A model generated the notes under the pieces. It was given only the letters and a program-made list of their open reading frames with translations. It was not told the origin of the DNA and ran no database searches. Of a stretch of 64,000 bases of DNA, positions 24,220 to 37,300 are shown piece after piece. The DNA is from Panagrolaimus kolymaensis. Its lineage: Eukaryota > Nematoda > Chromadorea > Rhabditida > Panagrolaimidae. The position numbers and the translations under genes are program-made. Positions within the stretch are counted from its first letter, which is position 1, and every line of letters begins with the position of its first letter. The stretch spans positions 9,486,001-9,550,000 of the forward strand of contig JAJQJQ010000004.1 in NCBI GenBank assembly GCA_028622995.1, given 5' to 3'.

Positions 24220-27200
24220 ATGTCATCAGTCCAAATTTTTTTTGTTTTGAGTGCAATTTCAACTATGGCTTTTTCCATGCCTTTGTTAAAAAATGAAAAA
24301 AATCATGAAAAGGTAAGATTATTTTGAAACTATTTTTTCTAACACTCACAAAAAAAGGGACCTATATCATCCAAAAACTTGTACATTATTCATCTTTCAA
24401 ATGGATCCCCGTGAAGAAGCATGTAGAAGCTCTACTTGTACACAATAGTCCTCTAATATGATGAAATTGTCTTAAAACTTGGACAAAATTAAAAAAATTT
24501 GGACAAAAAAAAATAGCAAAAATTTTTTTATCATCCTCCGCGAATATAATTTTTTTGTAATTATTTTTTAAATCGAAAATTTGAATATCCAAAAATTATT
24601 TGCTTTTATTGAAGCCTTCGGTCGAGAGCTAAGTAACCCGCCGATACCGTAGCATAGCCATTAGTAGTGGTACTTTTCCTTGTCTACCAAAACCCTTCAG
24701 TTAAAAAAACATTGACGGAAGAGTCCGGCACAATTAAAAGTCACACCATTGATAGTCATGCAGAAATCCTCAAAAATAACGAGATCGGTTTATGCTTGAA
24801 ACAACCAAAGCTTGAACCTTTACGTTATCATCCAAAATGAAGAAGCGATGAATCGAAATTGCGTGCCAGAGAACCAAAGAAAAATAGTTTGTCTATTTTC
24901 ATGGACACATTTGTTTAATAAGGTAGATACTATAACTTGTCCATCAAAAGATGACAATATGTACAACCCAAAAGACGAAAACAACTTTTGGAGTCGGAAA
25001 AAATAGTGTATATCAAACTCCAAAACAAAAAGAGACACTTTTTTTGTGAGTGAAATTTGCATACAAGGATCCAGTTTAAAATAAAAAGAAAATCTTAAAG
25101 CTTTCAATCAATAGAAAGAAATCAATCCTATTCAGTTTTAATTATTTTTAATGTTTTTTAACCTTTAAATTCCCAATTGCGCAGTTTTTTAAATACCAAA
25201 ACTGAACTTTCTTTTCTGAGGAAAAAAAGTTTGGTTTTGTGCGGGGAAAGCTTTCGAATGATTATTTCTACAAATCGTTGCCGCCAATTTCACGCTCTTA
25301 CAGTTTTATAATTTTTTATCATTTCACAAATAAAACTCAAAAACACACTTAATGATAAAAAAAATTATTCTTCCTTTTTTAGTCAGTTAAACGTTTTCTT
25401 AAAAAACTTTTTCATAATCCAGTTTTCCAAAGTTAAAAATTTTTAAATTCTCATTCTATGCTAAAATCTAACAAAAATAAATTTACCGCCGAAAATCGAT
25501 AATTTCAGTTTAATTTCAGTAATTCTTTATTTTGTATAAATACGTCACAAAGATATATACCAGTTTTTTTATCCTTGTCCTTAAAAAATTTATCTTTCAA
25601 AAAATGACTCAACACTCAGTTTTTTATTATTCTCAAGAATGTTCGTTGATTTATAAGTTTATAATTGTAATTAACAAAAGAAATTTTCTTCCAGTTTAAA
25701 AATATTAAACATAAAAAAAATTTTAACTTCCAAAAAATCGTATCAATTATCATTCCCAAAAACGACAGTGATTTATATCTTTATAATTACCACCCAAAAA
25801 TATCAAGGCCCAGTTAAAAATCCTAAAAACTTTGTTTTATTTATTTTCTTTTTTTTTTGACTTCCAAACATCAAACAAATCCACCAAAAATATATAGAAG
25901 GATGAGGAAGGAAGGAAGTGAGGGTGGCTTCTCCTCCCTCAATCTTTTCCTGTTCTTCCTATTTTTCTTCTCCTTTTTTCAATTGCATTGTTTGAAGAAA
26001 AAAAGTTTTATTTTTAACATTTCTCCCAAAAACAAATATCTCTTAACAGTTTGAAAATCACGAACATAAACATGCAATATATTTTTTTTTGGATTCCAAA
26101 TTTCTGTAAAGTAGCGACAAATATAAAAAAATGATGTCAGCTAAACATTTTTTTTAAATACTAAAAATAACCCTAATTAAAAGCAAAAAGAAGAAGAAAA
26201 AAACAAGACAATGATTTGTTGTTTATTATTTCTAAATTTAGAAACAAAATAAGAAAAAAACAGTTTTTTTCATGCATTTTTTCGAAATTTAAAATTTACC
26301 CATAAACATAATAACCCCAGATTAAGAAAAATTCACCCAGTTTAATATATTTACAAGAAAATATGCCGATCACCATGTTTCTCAGTTTACTTCCTAACAC
26401 ACGGAGCCCCGGTTGTTACAATGGCGGCTTATTGTAGCCCTGGATTTGAGGGATTTACTGGTCAGAACAGTTTTTAATAAATCGAGTTCTGGAAAAAGTT
26501 GTCCCAGCGCGAATGTACAGAATGACATAATTAATTCGATAGCGGCATATAGCTATTTTTTGATTAACAAAAAATATAAATTTTGTCTTCATTCGTAAGC
26601 TGAGAATCTCTAGTTTATTATATACTCAAAAGATAATTAAATAATATGTCTTTAAAAAATAATTAACCGCTATCATACTGTAATGGTCCCAAAACGAAAA
26701 TTTTGACCATATCTAAAACTTTTTTTCTACTTCATTCGAAATTTTTTTTGTAACTATATTAATAATCTCCAGAATCTCTAGTTTTTTTGAGTATGTATCA
26801 TTATGGAGGAAGTCAATCTAAATTCCTCTATTTCATTTAAATATGCAAATTTCACGACATTTTAGTTATTAAGAAGTGCTATTTTTATATAATGATCCCT
26901 CTATTTTCTTTTTATTTTCGTGTTCAGCATCATTTTTAACGTATATTTAATGCTATAAAACTTCATAAAACCCATTGAGAAAAAAAATTAGTTTTTTTAT
27001 TAGTATTCTACTAGTATTATAAACTGTAGACGTATGTAATACATAATTTTTTGATTTGTTGGTTTTTGGAAAGACTATAGCAGCAAATATTCGTTAAAAA
27101 CGGTGCTGAACACGAAAATAAAAAGAAAATAGAAAGATGTCAATCAGAAAATAGCACTTCTTAATAACTAAAATTTCGAGAAATTTGCATATTTATCTGA

Positions 27201-28708
27201 AATAGAGGAATTTAGATTGACTTCCTCCATAATGATACATACTCAAAAAAACTAGAGATTCTGGAGATTATTAATATAGTTACAAAAAAATTTCGAATGA
27301 AGTAGAAAAAAAGTTTTAGATATGGTCAAAATTTTCGTTTTGGGACCATTACAGTATGATAGCGGTTAATTATTTTTTAAAGACATATTATTTAATTATC
27401 TTTTGAGTATATAATAAACTAGAGATTCTCAGCTTACGAATGAAGACAAAATTTATATTTTTTGTTAATCAAAAAATAGCTATATGCCGCTATCGAATTA
27501 ATTATGTCATTCTGTACATTCGCGCTGGGACAACTTTTTCCAGAACTCGATTTATTAAAAACTGTTCTGACCAGTAAATCCCTCAAATCCAGGGCTACAA
27601 TAAGCCGCCATTGTAACAACCGGGGCTCCGTGTGCTAAAGATTATAAATTTTTAATAAATCAATCATATCCAGTTAAAAAATTAAGAACTTTAAAAAATG
27701 TTCTTCAACATGTTGAATCCAGTTTTAAATCATTTTAAATATACCTTAAAATCAACAAAAATAACACAGTTTTAGCTATAATTTTTATGTTTCAAACATT
27801 TTAAATTGCAACTTTTCAAAAAAATAATCACAATTTTGCTCAGTTTTTTTGCTTTTTGAATATTATTTAACATCTTCCAACTCAGTTACTGTAAAAAAAA
27901 ATACATAAATATCCTGTGTTTACTTCCTTTTTCCTACGCCATTGTAAAATTACCGAAGAAAAGTACTTAAACAAAAATTTACTACACAAAATTATTTTTT
28001 TTTTAAAAGCTAGACGATATCCATTTATTTTTACGGCGAGTAGGATTTAATTGCTCGTTGAAGCATGCAACGAGAAAATAAAATATAGGGAAAATGTTTC
28101 ATACATTTTTTTGGGGTGCAATAAAAAAAGTGATTTCATTTTCTAAAAATGAAAAAAAATATTTTAGTGGGAAGAAAAAAATGTTTTAAAGCTAAAGTTG
28201 CTAAAATTGAAATTGGTTTTGACAGAATTGCTTTGCTTTTTTTTGCAAAAGCCAAAAAATACCAAATCTTAAATCAACATTTTGCCAACGACATCAGTTT
28301 ATTAAAAATTTTTATTTTTTTCAGGCTGTATTTGATAATAATAACTTCCCTGTCTTTGATTATCCCAACAATAATGGCATGGATATTTTCAAGAGAGATC
28401 TTGAAGAAGCTCTTTTTCTTGATCCACAAGAAGAAGAAAATAATGATGGTGTATTTGGAGCTCCAATATTTTTGAATAATGGTTTTGGAAATTTACCCAG
28501 AACCGATCGAAAGACTTTTTTGCGACCTGGGTATTTTGAAACTTTATTTCCCAACTTTGAAAATCTTCAAATTGATCCTCGCTCAATTCCAATGAATTCC
28601 ATGGACACAGTAGAATTTTCACCGCCATCACAAAAAGAAATCCTTGGTCCCATTGTTGTTGGACCTCAAACTAAATCCACCCAAACCAATTCAGCAAAGA
28701 AAAATTAA
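24220..28708 (+). CDS. small secreted protein, duplicate B
   Basis: Two exons, 24220-24312 and 28325-28708, give about 158 residues. Exon 1 encodes a signal peptide (IFFVLSAISTMAFSMPL). Exon 2 is nearly the same as in duplicate A, with differences such as DGVFGAP for NDEFGAP and VEFSPPS for VELSPPS. The splice donor GTAAGA and the acceptor TTTTTTCAG are kept. The intron is about 4.0 kb against 1.0 kb in copy A, because it holds a 0.7-kb and a 1.24-kb inverted-repeat element and many CAGTTT motifs. Function is unknown. The low divergence of exon 2 against strongly rearranged non-coding DNA suggests selection or gene conversion. Confidence 0.75.
24343..25052. mobile_element. 710-bp inverted-repeat element (MITE-like)
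   Basis: The left end reads CACTCACAAAAAAAGGGAC and the right end is its near-complement, ending CTTTTTTTGTGAGTG, so imperfect terminal inverted repeats of about 15-19 bp bound the segment. The interior is locally less AT-rich (near 24610-24680) and holds no transposase. The target duplication is unclear. It sits in the intron of secreted-protein gene B and is absent from copy A. Confidence 0.55.
26398..27634. mobile_element. 1.24-kb fold-back DNA element
   Basis: The element starts CACACGGAGCCCCGG and ends with the complement. Its two arms, about 26398-26960 and 27080-27634, are almost perfect inverted copies of about 555-560 bp, separated by roughly 110 bp of unpaired DNA. Both flanks read CTAA, a likely 4-bp target duplication (26394-26397 and 27635-27638). 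The same 61-codon frame appears on both arms in opposite directions, which is a consequence of the palindrome and not a gene. It resembles Tc4-type fold-back transposons in form, but its ends do not match what I know of Tc4. The arms are so alike that insertion or arm homogenisation must be recent. Confidence 0.85.
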
Positions 28709-29820
28709 TTTTTTTTTACTTCTTCAATCGCCTAAAATTTAAAAAAAAAGGAATCCGCCATTCATCAGTTTATCCGTTCCATTTCCATCCGCCGCCAACC
28801 AACCAACCAAAAATAAATTTACCCTTTCCATCGAGAGAATATCCCTTGACTTTTTTTGTGTGTCTCATCCCTTGAAAATTATGATTGTTGTTTGTAAATA
28901 GTCAAAAATCTAAATATCCGACATTCTTAAATTTTTTATATTTGTGTCTCATTTTTTTGCCTTTGTTGTTTTTGTTTATGATTTGTCAAATTAAAATTCT
29001 TTTTAAATTTTTTATAAAAACGGGTCATTTGTCTATTTTTTACTTGTCAACCATTTGTTTATATAAAACTTATTGCTGCTTGTTATCCTTTTTTAATTTT
29101 TGAATATCGTATCGGCCAAGCCGATAAATTATTTATTCCTTCGTATTTTTTTTAAATATATTAAAAATGTTAAAATAAATATTAATTTAATAAATTTTTA
29201 TTTTTTTTTGTAAAGCATTAACAAATAAATAATAAGAAATGACAATTTTGTAAATGAAAAAATTAACTTTCTAAGAATAACGAAAGAATTAAAAATATTC
29301 CTAAAATCTTGAATAAAATTCATCGATTTATTTTTTTAATAAAAATATGAACAAGTCTAAAAGTTTTTTATCTTCCTTTTTTTATTTCCGTTACGACTAT
29401 GTTCTTTGATATTTTTAATGCAGTTTTATCAAATCCATAATAATAAAAACGATAGTGGACAAACACAGTTTTAATTAATAAATATCGAATTATGTTTGCA
29501 TAGAAAATTTATTTGCCAGTTTATTCTTTTATTTTATTTTCAAATTCCATTAATTTTAAGCACAAATTTAAATGATATTTTTTATGTACTTATGTTAGCA
29601 AGAAACCATTCCTAAGGAATTTTCTATCTCAGTTTTTTATTTTTTTATTGCTTCTTAATGTTTTAAATGCTTTTTCCTTGTTCCCTGTTTCTTGTAGTTG
29701 CTGTTGCATAACAGAAACAGGAACTGATAAGACTATAAAAAAAGAATAAAAAAGGGAAAAAATGAAAGTTATGTTAAAAAAGAAATTCCTTGAAAAAAGG
29801 AATTAAGGAATACCAAAAAA
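28709..29820. other. intergenic region, motif array resumes near its end
   Basis: AT-rich DNA downstream of secreted-protein gene B. One CAGTTT lies at 28764, then none until 29421, 29466, 29517 and 29630. No gene seen. Confidence 0.5.
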
Positions 29821-32161
29821 ATGCGGCTCACCAATGCATCGATTCTCAGTTTTTTATTTTTAAGTATTTTAATTATTCAAAAAATTGATGCAAGCAATTG
29901 CGATCAATATAAAGATTGTAAAACTTGTGCTGGAGCTGAAAATGGTGCATGCAAGTAAACCGTCATTTTAAAACATCTCCAGTTTTTAAAATTTTTAAAC
30001 TTTTAGGTTTTGTGTAACAACTTCGAAATGCTTGGGTGTTGTTGGACTCAATTGTAAAAAGGAAAATCTTATAAAAGTAAGAAAATTCAGTTTTTTTTAT
30101 TTTTACTTTTTCTAAGAAAGACAGTTTTTTTAATTTTGGAATTAAATTAATTAAAAATGTTCCAACCAATTGATAGCATTATTCAGTTTTTAAAACAATT
30201 TTTACAAATTATGGATAATTTTATTCAGTTTTATTCGAACGAAAAAAATATTTTTTGGCAAGATAAAAGCATTTTAAGTTTAATTAAACCATAAAAGCCA
30301 AAAAATATTTGGCAGACAAGTTATAGTCTTGGTTTGACAGTTTATCTCTTTTTCGCAAATTTAACTATGGTCGTAAGCCAATTTTTCAAAACAAAAAATG
30401 AAAACGCAATTGTCCAGTTTTATTTTTTTTTAAAGTTTAAAAGATTTTGTAAAAATCTAAACTGATGTTGTTAATCTCAGTTTTTTTAAAATATTTTCAT
30501 TATTTCTTATAAAACATTTAAATTTTCCAAAAAAGCTTTTTTAGACTCCTTTTGATTGTCCTATAAATGTTCCAAGTCAAGAATTTGCTTATGATGATCA
30601 ATTTGCCCGATATACAGCTTTTCCATTAATTGGAGCTGCATATTGCACTAATCCACAACTTTGTTTCGAGTAAGCCTTTTTACCACAGTTTTAAAAGTAA
30701 ATTTTTTTATAATTTTTTAGCAATCAAAAATTAAATTATAAACTTGTTGAATATCGAGAAGTCATTTGTGACGCGACCACTCATAATGATACGTGTGCTT
30801 CATTCGTGGCATATAATGAAGCAACAAATACAGTAGCAGTTGGATTTCGTGGAACAGCAGGAAATTGGGAATTGGTTGAAGAAATATTGGGGATTTTAAA
30901 GTAAGTCAAAAGAAAGGGATTATTCAGTTTAAATTTTTTATTATATATTTTATTCAATTTTTAAACTTTTTGTTAAACTTTTTTTTAAATTTTTTTTTGA
31001 TAAAATTCTCTCAGATCCAGACAGTTTTAGTTAATTTTTTTAAATTTTTTTAGAGGCAAGCAATCCTTTGAAGCCGGAGGCCAAGTTTATTCATATTTTT
31101 ATAATGCCTTTTATGATTTATATAATAATTCCATTTCCATTGGATTGACTAAAGTAAAACAAGCATGTCCAAAATGTGATAATTTAATCGTGAGTTTTTT
31201 TTGGATCACCGCAGTTTTACACATTAAAAACTTTTTTGATCGTTTGTTTAAAAAATTTTTAAAACGAAAGCAGTTTTAAAAAAATATGTATTTTTACCGA
31301 ATTATAACAGCTGCTCCAGTTTAATTAATTAATAAGAAGATTTCAATGAAAAACAAGATTCAAATTAAACCCTATTATTTCAGTTTAAATATTTAAACAA
31401 AAAAACACTATTCGACTCAGTTAAAATTTTGAAAAAAAATGGTTATCGAAAAAATAAATTAAATTTATTGACAGTTTTTTTATTTATCTATTTTTAAACT
31501 TACAAAACTTAAAAATAATTATATTAAAAACATCTCAGTTAAATTTTTTTACTACAAATAAATTCCGGATTCAATTTTTCTAAAACAAAAAAAAGATAAT
31601 ATCAAGTTCAGTTAAAATTAGAAAAATCAAGAAAAAAGGTTTTCGATAAAAATAAACAGAAATTTTTTACAGTTTTTTTTGCACAGTTTTTTTTAATAAA
31701 TTTTTAAACAAAAAAATTCCATTTTTTTCCAGGTCACCGGTCATTCACTTGGTGGATCGTTAGCTTCATTATTTGGAACATTTGCAATATATCGAAACCT
31801 TTTTGATGCATCCAAAGTTAAAACTATCACCGTTGGACAACCTCGAACTGGGGATGAAGCGTATGCCATAGCCCATGACGCCTTGCATAAATATTCTTAT
31901 CGAGTGGTTCATCGAAAAGATCCCGTTCCCCATCTTCCCCCCAAAATTGGCAGCGACCCAGTTTATCATCATCGATATGAAATTTGGTATAATAATGATA
32001 TGGAAACTAAAGCCGAATATTCCCTTTGTTTGAGAGCCGATGATAGTTCATGCTCGAATTCTCAAATTGATTTAGTTTTTAATGATCACACACATTATTT
32101 TTGGATGATGCCTTTAAGTCAATGGGGAAATTGGGGGTGTAATTCAACTTTGCCTCATTAA
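29821..32161 (+). CDS. secreted class-3 (alpha/beta hydrolase) lipase
   Basis: Exons 29821-29954, 30007-30076, 30545-30669, 30721-30900, 31054-31189 and 31733-32161 join to about 357 residues. A signal peptide (residues 1-24, core LSFLFLSILII) is followed by a Cys-rich mini-domain (CDQYKDCKTC, then CVTTSKCLG and LNCKKE). The lipase core has an oxyanion strand (AVGFRGTAGN), the nucleophile elbow GHSLGG, a catalytic Asp candidate in HRKDPVPHLPP and a His candidate in YHHRYEIWY. This is the layout of the fungal-type triacylglycerol lipases that nematodes have in many secreted copies. It should hydrolyse lipid esters outside the cell or in the gut lumen. Its longer introns are filled with the CAGTTT motif array. 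Confidence 0.9.
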
Positions 32162-34396
32162 TTTTAAACGCGGGAAAAAAACATTAGTACACAGTTTAAA
32201 AAAATTAAAAAATTGCTTCAAACCTTTGAATGCTATTAATACCAGTTTTAATTTTCTTTTGTTGCATAAAAATATAAATTTGCATGTTTCGGTAATAAAT
32301 GCAGATAAAAATAAATTTTTTTTACAGTTTTATTATTAATTTAAATAATTGATAGGCGCAAATTCTTTACAGTTTAAATTTAAAAAATTAATTATGAAAA
32401 CATCAAATTTCTCCAGTATAAAAAAATTTACGAGATTTAGAGTGAAACACATTTCCCATTACTCCACCTATTCAGTTTATTTTTCATAACAAAGTTTACT
32501 GGTATTTAAATATTTGAAAAAGAGCATTCAAAAATCAAACATCCTATAAAAAGAAAGGATGCTTTTAATGTTCATTTTTTTTTTAATTTACATCATGGCC
32601 TTTTATGGATTCAGGTGAAGCAGTTTAAAATTTGTTTATTGTAATTCAATAATTGGTAAATTATGTTTGATTTGGTTAATATTATGTATTTTAAATCTAT
32701 CATTTAAAACACAACACAGTTTTTTTTTAAAATAAGTTAGTGAAGAAGAAAAATTTTGTTTTCGATAATAATGGCGAAAAAAAATGACAATCAACAAATA
32801 CACAGTTAAAAAATTCTATGAAAATAATAGAAAAAAAATGAGAAAGAATTTTCTCTTGTCAGTTATATTATTTTTTTTGTTTTTGAAATATCTAATTTTA
32901 CTGAATTAAGTTTAACAAAAAACAATTGGCGTACAGTTTTATTAAAAATCAATAAATATTGCGCTTGAAAACTACACTTCAATTTTTTTTGTTGTTGCTT
33001 AATTTCATACAAACCCTGATTGATTTCATACAGGGTAAGAAGATTCAACAGTTTTAAATATAAAATGATAATAATTTCGTAGCATAAAAATCTTAAAGAA
33101 ATTACTATTTTATTCAACACCTTCCAGTTTTATAAAAAATAATAAAAAAACATTATAAATTAAAAGACTTCATGACACAGTTTTTTAAATGGTAATAAAA
33201 CTTAGAAGATTTTATGCAGTTTAAATAATATTATTTTTTAAAACAAATGATAATCCAAAAACACGAAAAGGCAAATTGTGACTATACTGGGGTAATGTTC
33301 ACCAGTTTTATAAAATATTTGAGATAAAAACGTCTTCGATCTTAATACCTTTTCATCAGTTTTTTAAATGGAATTGAAGCTTTAAAGGTTATGATAAAAA
33401 AAACTTCTTCTTCCCCAAATATTACACAAGTTGCTCTCAGTTTAAAAAAGATGAAACTTTAAAAGAATTTTGTTTAAAAAAAATAAAACTTTCTAGATGA
33501 AAAAACTAATAATTAGTATTTTTTATTCATATTTTTAGAATTTAATCTTTGCTTATTTTTCAATGTCAGTTTTTTATTCTTTTTTACTAAGGGTGAAAAA
33601 GATACAGTTTAAAATTGTATTAAAGCCCATTAAAAAATAAGAGGCACCTTCTTTTTGGACAAAAGTTTAAACTTTAAAGACAAAATAAAATGTTTTAGAC
33701 AATAAAGACAGTTTTTTTTATGCTAATCATAAGTAATAAGGGATGCAATTATTCAGTTAAAAATTGTATAAAAAATAAAATAAAGTTAACAAAAGTATGA
33801 AAAATTGAGTTTCAAAAAAATTAATTTTTAAACTATTATAAAGCTTCACGCAGTATCAGATCATGTACCTAACAAATATTTTACATTTTTTTTTGTAATC
33901 TTTTTTCTTTTACCATTATTTCCAAAATAAAACGATTCCTCCCTTTTATCTTTGTGGATGCTATATATAAACTTTATAATGCAGTTTTAAAAATATTATC
34001 TTTATAATCCAATGATCATCAAAATTTTAGGTCTTTCGAAAATATTATATTGAAAGTATCCAGTTTGACTAATATCAAAATTATATTAAAGTAAAGATTG
34101 CTTTGAAAAAAATGGAAAATAAAAAGTAACACACCGACATGCAGTTTAAAAAAATGCAATGTTAAAAATTGATTGTGAAGCATTTTAGCACCATCACAAC
34201 ACAAACACCGGTTTATTCCTTATATTTTTATTTGAATTTTTGAATGCGCAGTGTTTGTTAATTTTAAAGTGATCATCCTCAAAAAGGTTTTGTTCATTTT
34301 GATTAATAAAGTCCAGTTTTAGTTACTCAAAATTTATTAAAACCCGTACAAAACTTAAAAAAGAAACACAGTTAAATAAAATTAGAATAATATTTT
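32162..34396. promoter_or_regulatory. intergenic motif-array DNA between lipase and WDR20
   Basis: The two genes converge here. Motif copies occur at, for example, 32192, 32243, 32325, 32370, 32473, 32621, 32717, 32803, 32860, 32934, 33049, 33125, 33178, 33217, 33303 and 33357. No exon was found. Confidence 0.6.
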
Positions 34397-37300
34397 TTAG
34401 ACATTAGTTCCCGCAGGATTAATACCATCGATGGCTCCAAGAGCGCTGGTGGTAGTTTTTTCTGAACCAATTGAACTTTTTCTTTGCTGAAAAAATGTTT
34501 TTAATGAATGCAGTTTATTTTAATTTAAAATAATTAATTGCTTACCCGTCCTGGTCGAGCCCAAGTACAAACATAGCCTTCTTGACACCCGGTGACGATG
34601 CATTCTTCACGAAAATGAAGCACCGTTAATCGCTCGTGTGCTATTTTTTTGCTAATCAAAGGTTCAATAATTGGAACTTGATTCATTTTGGGGCAAATAG
34701 GAGAACCAAAAATTTGATTATTTCCTGTTGCATCCGAAGATAAATTTAAGCCATTTAGATGGCCATTTTGGGTGGCATTAGAATTATTTGAAACTCTTCC
34801 AAATCTGGAATAAATCTTTGCAGTTTATAACTCAAAATAAAAAGAATTAGACAGTTTTTTTTAAAAATAAATAAAAATTTTTACTCACCGATTTCCAAAA
34901 CTAAATCCACGTTTATGGAATTTTTTGAAACGACTTTTGGTGGATGAACTTGTTGAAGATGTGGATGGAGCATCCGCGGATGGCACATCCCGATAAGATT
35001 CACCTCCATCGCTACTGGTACTTGCTCCCATAATTCCCTGCAAAGATTGAATGCTCAGTTTAATGTTAAATTAAAAAATTTTATAAGGGCTTTAAAACAA
35101 ACTAAAAAAAGAAATGAAAAAATTTATTAAAAAAAATATTTTGCAGTTTTTTATTCGCCATTATTTTGTTAATTTTTTAAAAATACCACAAAGTTAAAGA
35201 TTTCCAGTTTAAAATAATTAGAAAAAAATTTTGCTTAACAAAATGGATGTAAAAAATGTAAACTCAGTTTTGTAAGAAAATCTTTGTTTGTGGGACCTTG
35301 AAAACGTTAGTAAAATTCGCTAATGGTTTTTCTTCAGTTTTTTAATTTTATTTTGCCTTGCCAAAACCAAATTCATTAAGACTGCAAGAAATAACAGTTT
35401 TAAATATGATTTAAAAAGTACTGAACAGCTAAAACAATAATCAAAAAACACGATAAGCAGGAAGCAGTTTAAAAAAAATTAGATGTTTTCCTAATGTTTC
35501 GAGCGCGATGCTTTGAAATAATAAAAGCAACAATCACCTTTTAATGTGATATTTATAAAATAAAACCATTTCAAATATCGTAAAACTACATTGTGATCCA
35601 GTTTTTTGAGTTTAATAAAGAAAAAATAAAAAAAGTTAATGCTGTGCTTAATTTTAAAAAATACAGTTTATTTTCATTTCAATCAAGTTCAAACCAGTTT
35701 TAAGAATACTTTTAATTAAAGTTTAAAAAAATTTAGGCTTAAGCCAATAAGGTTTTCCTATGTTTTCACAGTTATTAAAATTGATTAACTTTTTTTTAAT
35801 CCCCAAAAAAAATTACTGCAGTTTTATAAAAATAAAAAATTTGAAAGAAAAAAAAAGAAGAAAATTCAGAGTCAGTTAGAACTATAAAAATATTTTTAAA
35901 ATAAGTGTATAAAAAATTTAAATTTATTCTTAAATCCGCCAGTTTATTGATACGTCAGTTTAAAAAAAATTTGTTTGGGATAAACCAAAAAAACACCTGT
36001 GATCTTTTCCTTAAAAAACGCGTAAATGATTCATATTTGGTAAATTTTATGCTTTCAACATTTGAATCCAAATTTTCAAAGTGAATTTTTTTATTGTTTT
36101 TGATAATAAAAAAGAAGGCTTTTTAATATCAGTTTAAAATTAAAAAAATTTGTTTTTGGCTTTTTGGTTGCAGGCATTAATTACGCTTCGAAATAATAAA
36201 AGCTAAAAAATCGTTACTACAGTTAAACTTAAAATAATTGAAAAGATTTAAAAAATCAACTAACAAAACAACTCAGTTTCAAGATAAAAAAACTTATGCA
36301 GTGTTTAATTTAAAAATAATCTAAATCCCTTAAAATAAATATCAAAAATGGTTTAAACCAGTTTTAAAAGAATTTAAAAAAAACTATTGAAAAATTTAAG
36401 TTTAATTTTATGCAAAATTGTTTTCGTCCAGACAGTTTTATAATTTTTTAAATCCTTTTAAAAAAAGATACTCACCCCTTCCGATGGCCCTGGACTTAAT
36501 CCAACATTAATCACCGTTGTTCCAGCTGCAGTCGCATTTTTTGGGTTTATATTTGTTGTCATTGGAGAAGATAAAATATCATCATTAATATCCCATAACA
36601 ATAATTGAGTATCATGTCCCACACTACCAATGCGATATCCATTATTTCCATTATGAATGGAAGATTGTGACCCGCAAAGATTTATCGAATTATTGCTTGC
36701 AGTTTCAATATTAATATTTTTTGAAAACGATTGTTGAGAAGTGGAGGGAGTAAATTGGGTTCCATGTTCAAAAGGGGAATGTTCGATATTGGATGAATTT
36801 GAAGCAGTGGTCGATGGCTCGATAATATTTACTATTGGAGTTACGTGTTGAACGCCATTAGTATTTTGATATATCATTGAATCATCAAATCCATATTTAT
36901 TCACCGAAGCCGTTGTGTAAACTATATTATTTCTTAATTCATCCACGGATTCTCCGCCACTTATTATTCCATTTAATACATCATCGAGGGATGAATTGGA
37001 TCCAGTATCTTCGTTCCCAGTGGCATAAGAATCAAAAGCCACTCGAGATATCCATGATTTATGACCTTGTCCTCGACAAATAACCCGTTTTTCATGAACT
37101 GAATACACTGTAAGCAAATCATCTTCTCCACCCGTGGCAATATATTTTCCGTCGAAACTCCATGCAAGACAAAGTAAACCACCAAAATATGATTTCATTA
37201 TAGCTATTATTTCCATGGCATGATAATCAAAAATCCGTAAATATCCATCCTGGGAAACCACAGCTAATTGCAAAATTGGATCAGCGGTTGTTGTTTGATA

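Larger units (their letters stand above)
23407..28300 (+). promoter_or_regulatory. CAGTTT motif array, left block
   Basis: The + strand carries CAGTTT or CAGTTA followed by an A/T run at, for example, 23407, 23441, 23525, 23603, 23642, 25506, 25561, 25617, 25692, 25811, 26047, 26261, 26338 and 26383. It continues after the fold-back element at 27670, 27720, 27768, 27841 and 27883. Copies run through the region upstream of secreted-protein gene B and its large intron. The inserted elements themselves lack the pattern. See the findings for the interpretation as small-RNA promoters. Confidence 0.6.
19450..28708 (+). repeat. segmental duplication, copy B (expanded)
   Basis: Colinear with 11388-14780. 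Matching blocks lie near 19540-19640, 19760-19810, 21950-22040 and 23915-24060, followed by the secreted-protein gene. Copy B is longer because of inserted DNA, including two inverted-repeat elements and motif-array sequence within the gene's intron. Confidence 0.8.

Noticed and set aside
24600..24690. GC-richer patch considered as a tRNA or other structured RNA
   Set aside because: No cloverleaf, A box or B box could be formed; it lies inside the inverted-repeat element.
26413..27619. Two identical 61-codon ORFs on opposite strands
   Set aside because: They are mirror images in the arms of the fold-back element, not genes.
36877..37185. Antisense ORFs over WDR20 exon 4
   Set aside because: They overlap well-supported WD40 coding sequence and show no domain.
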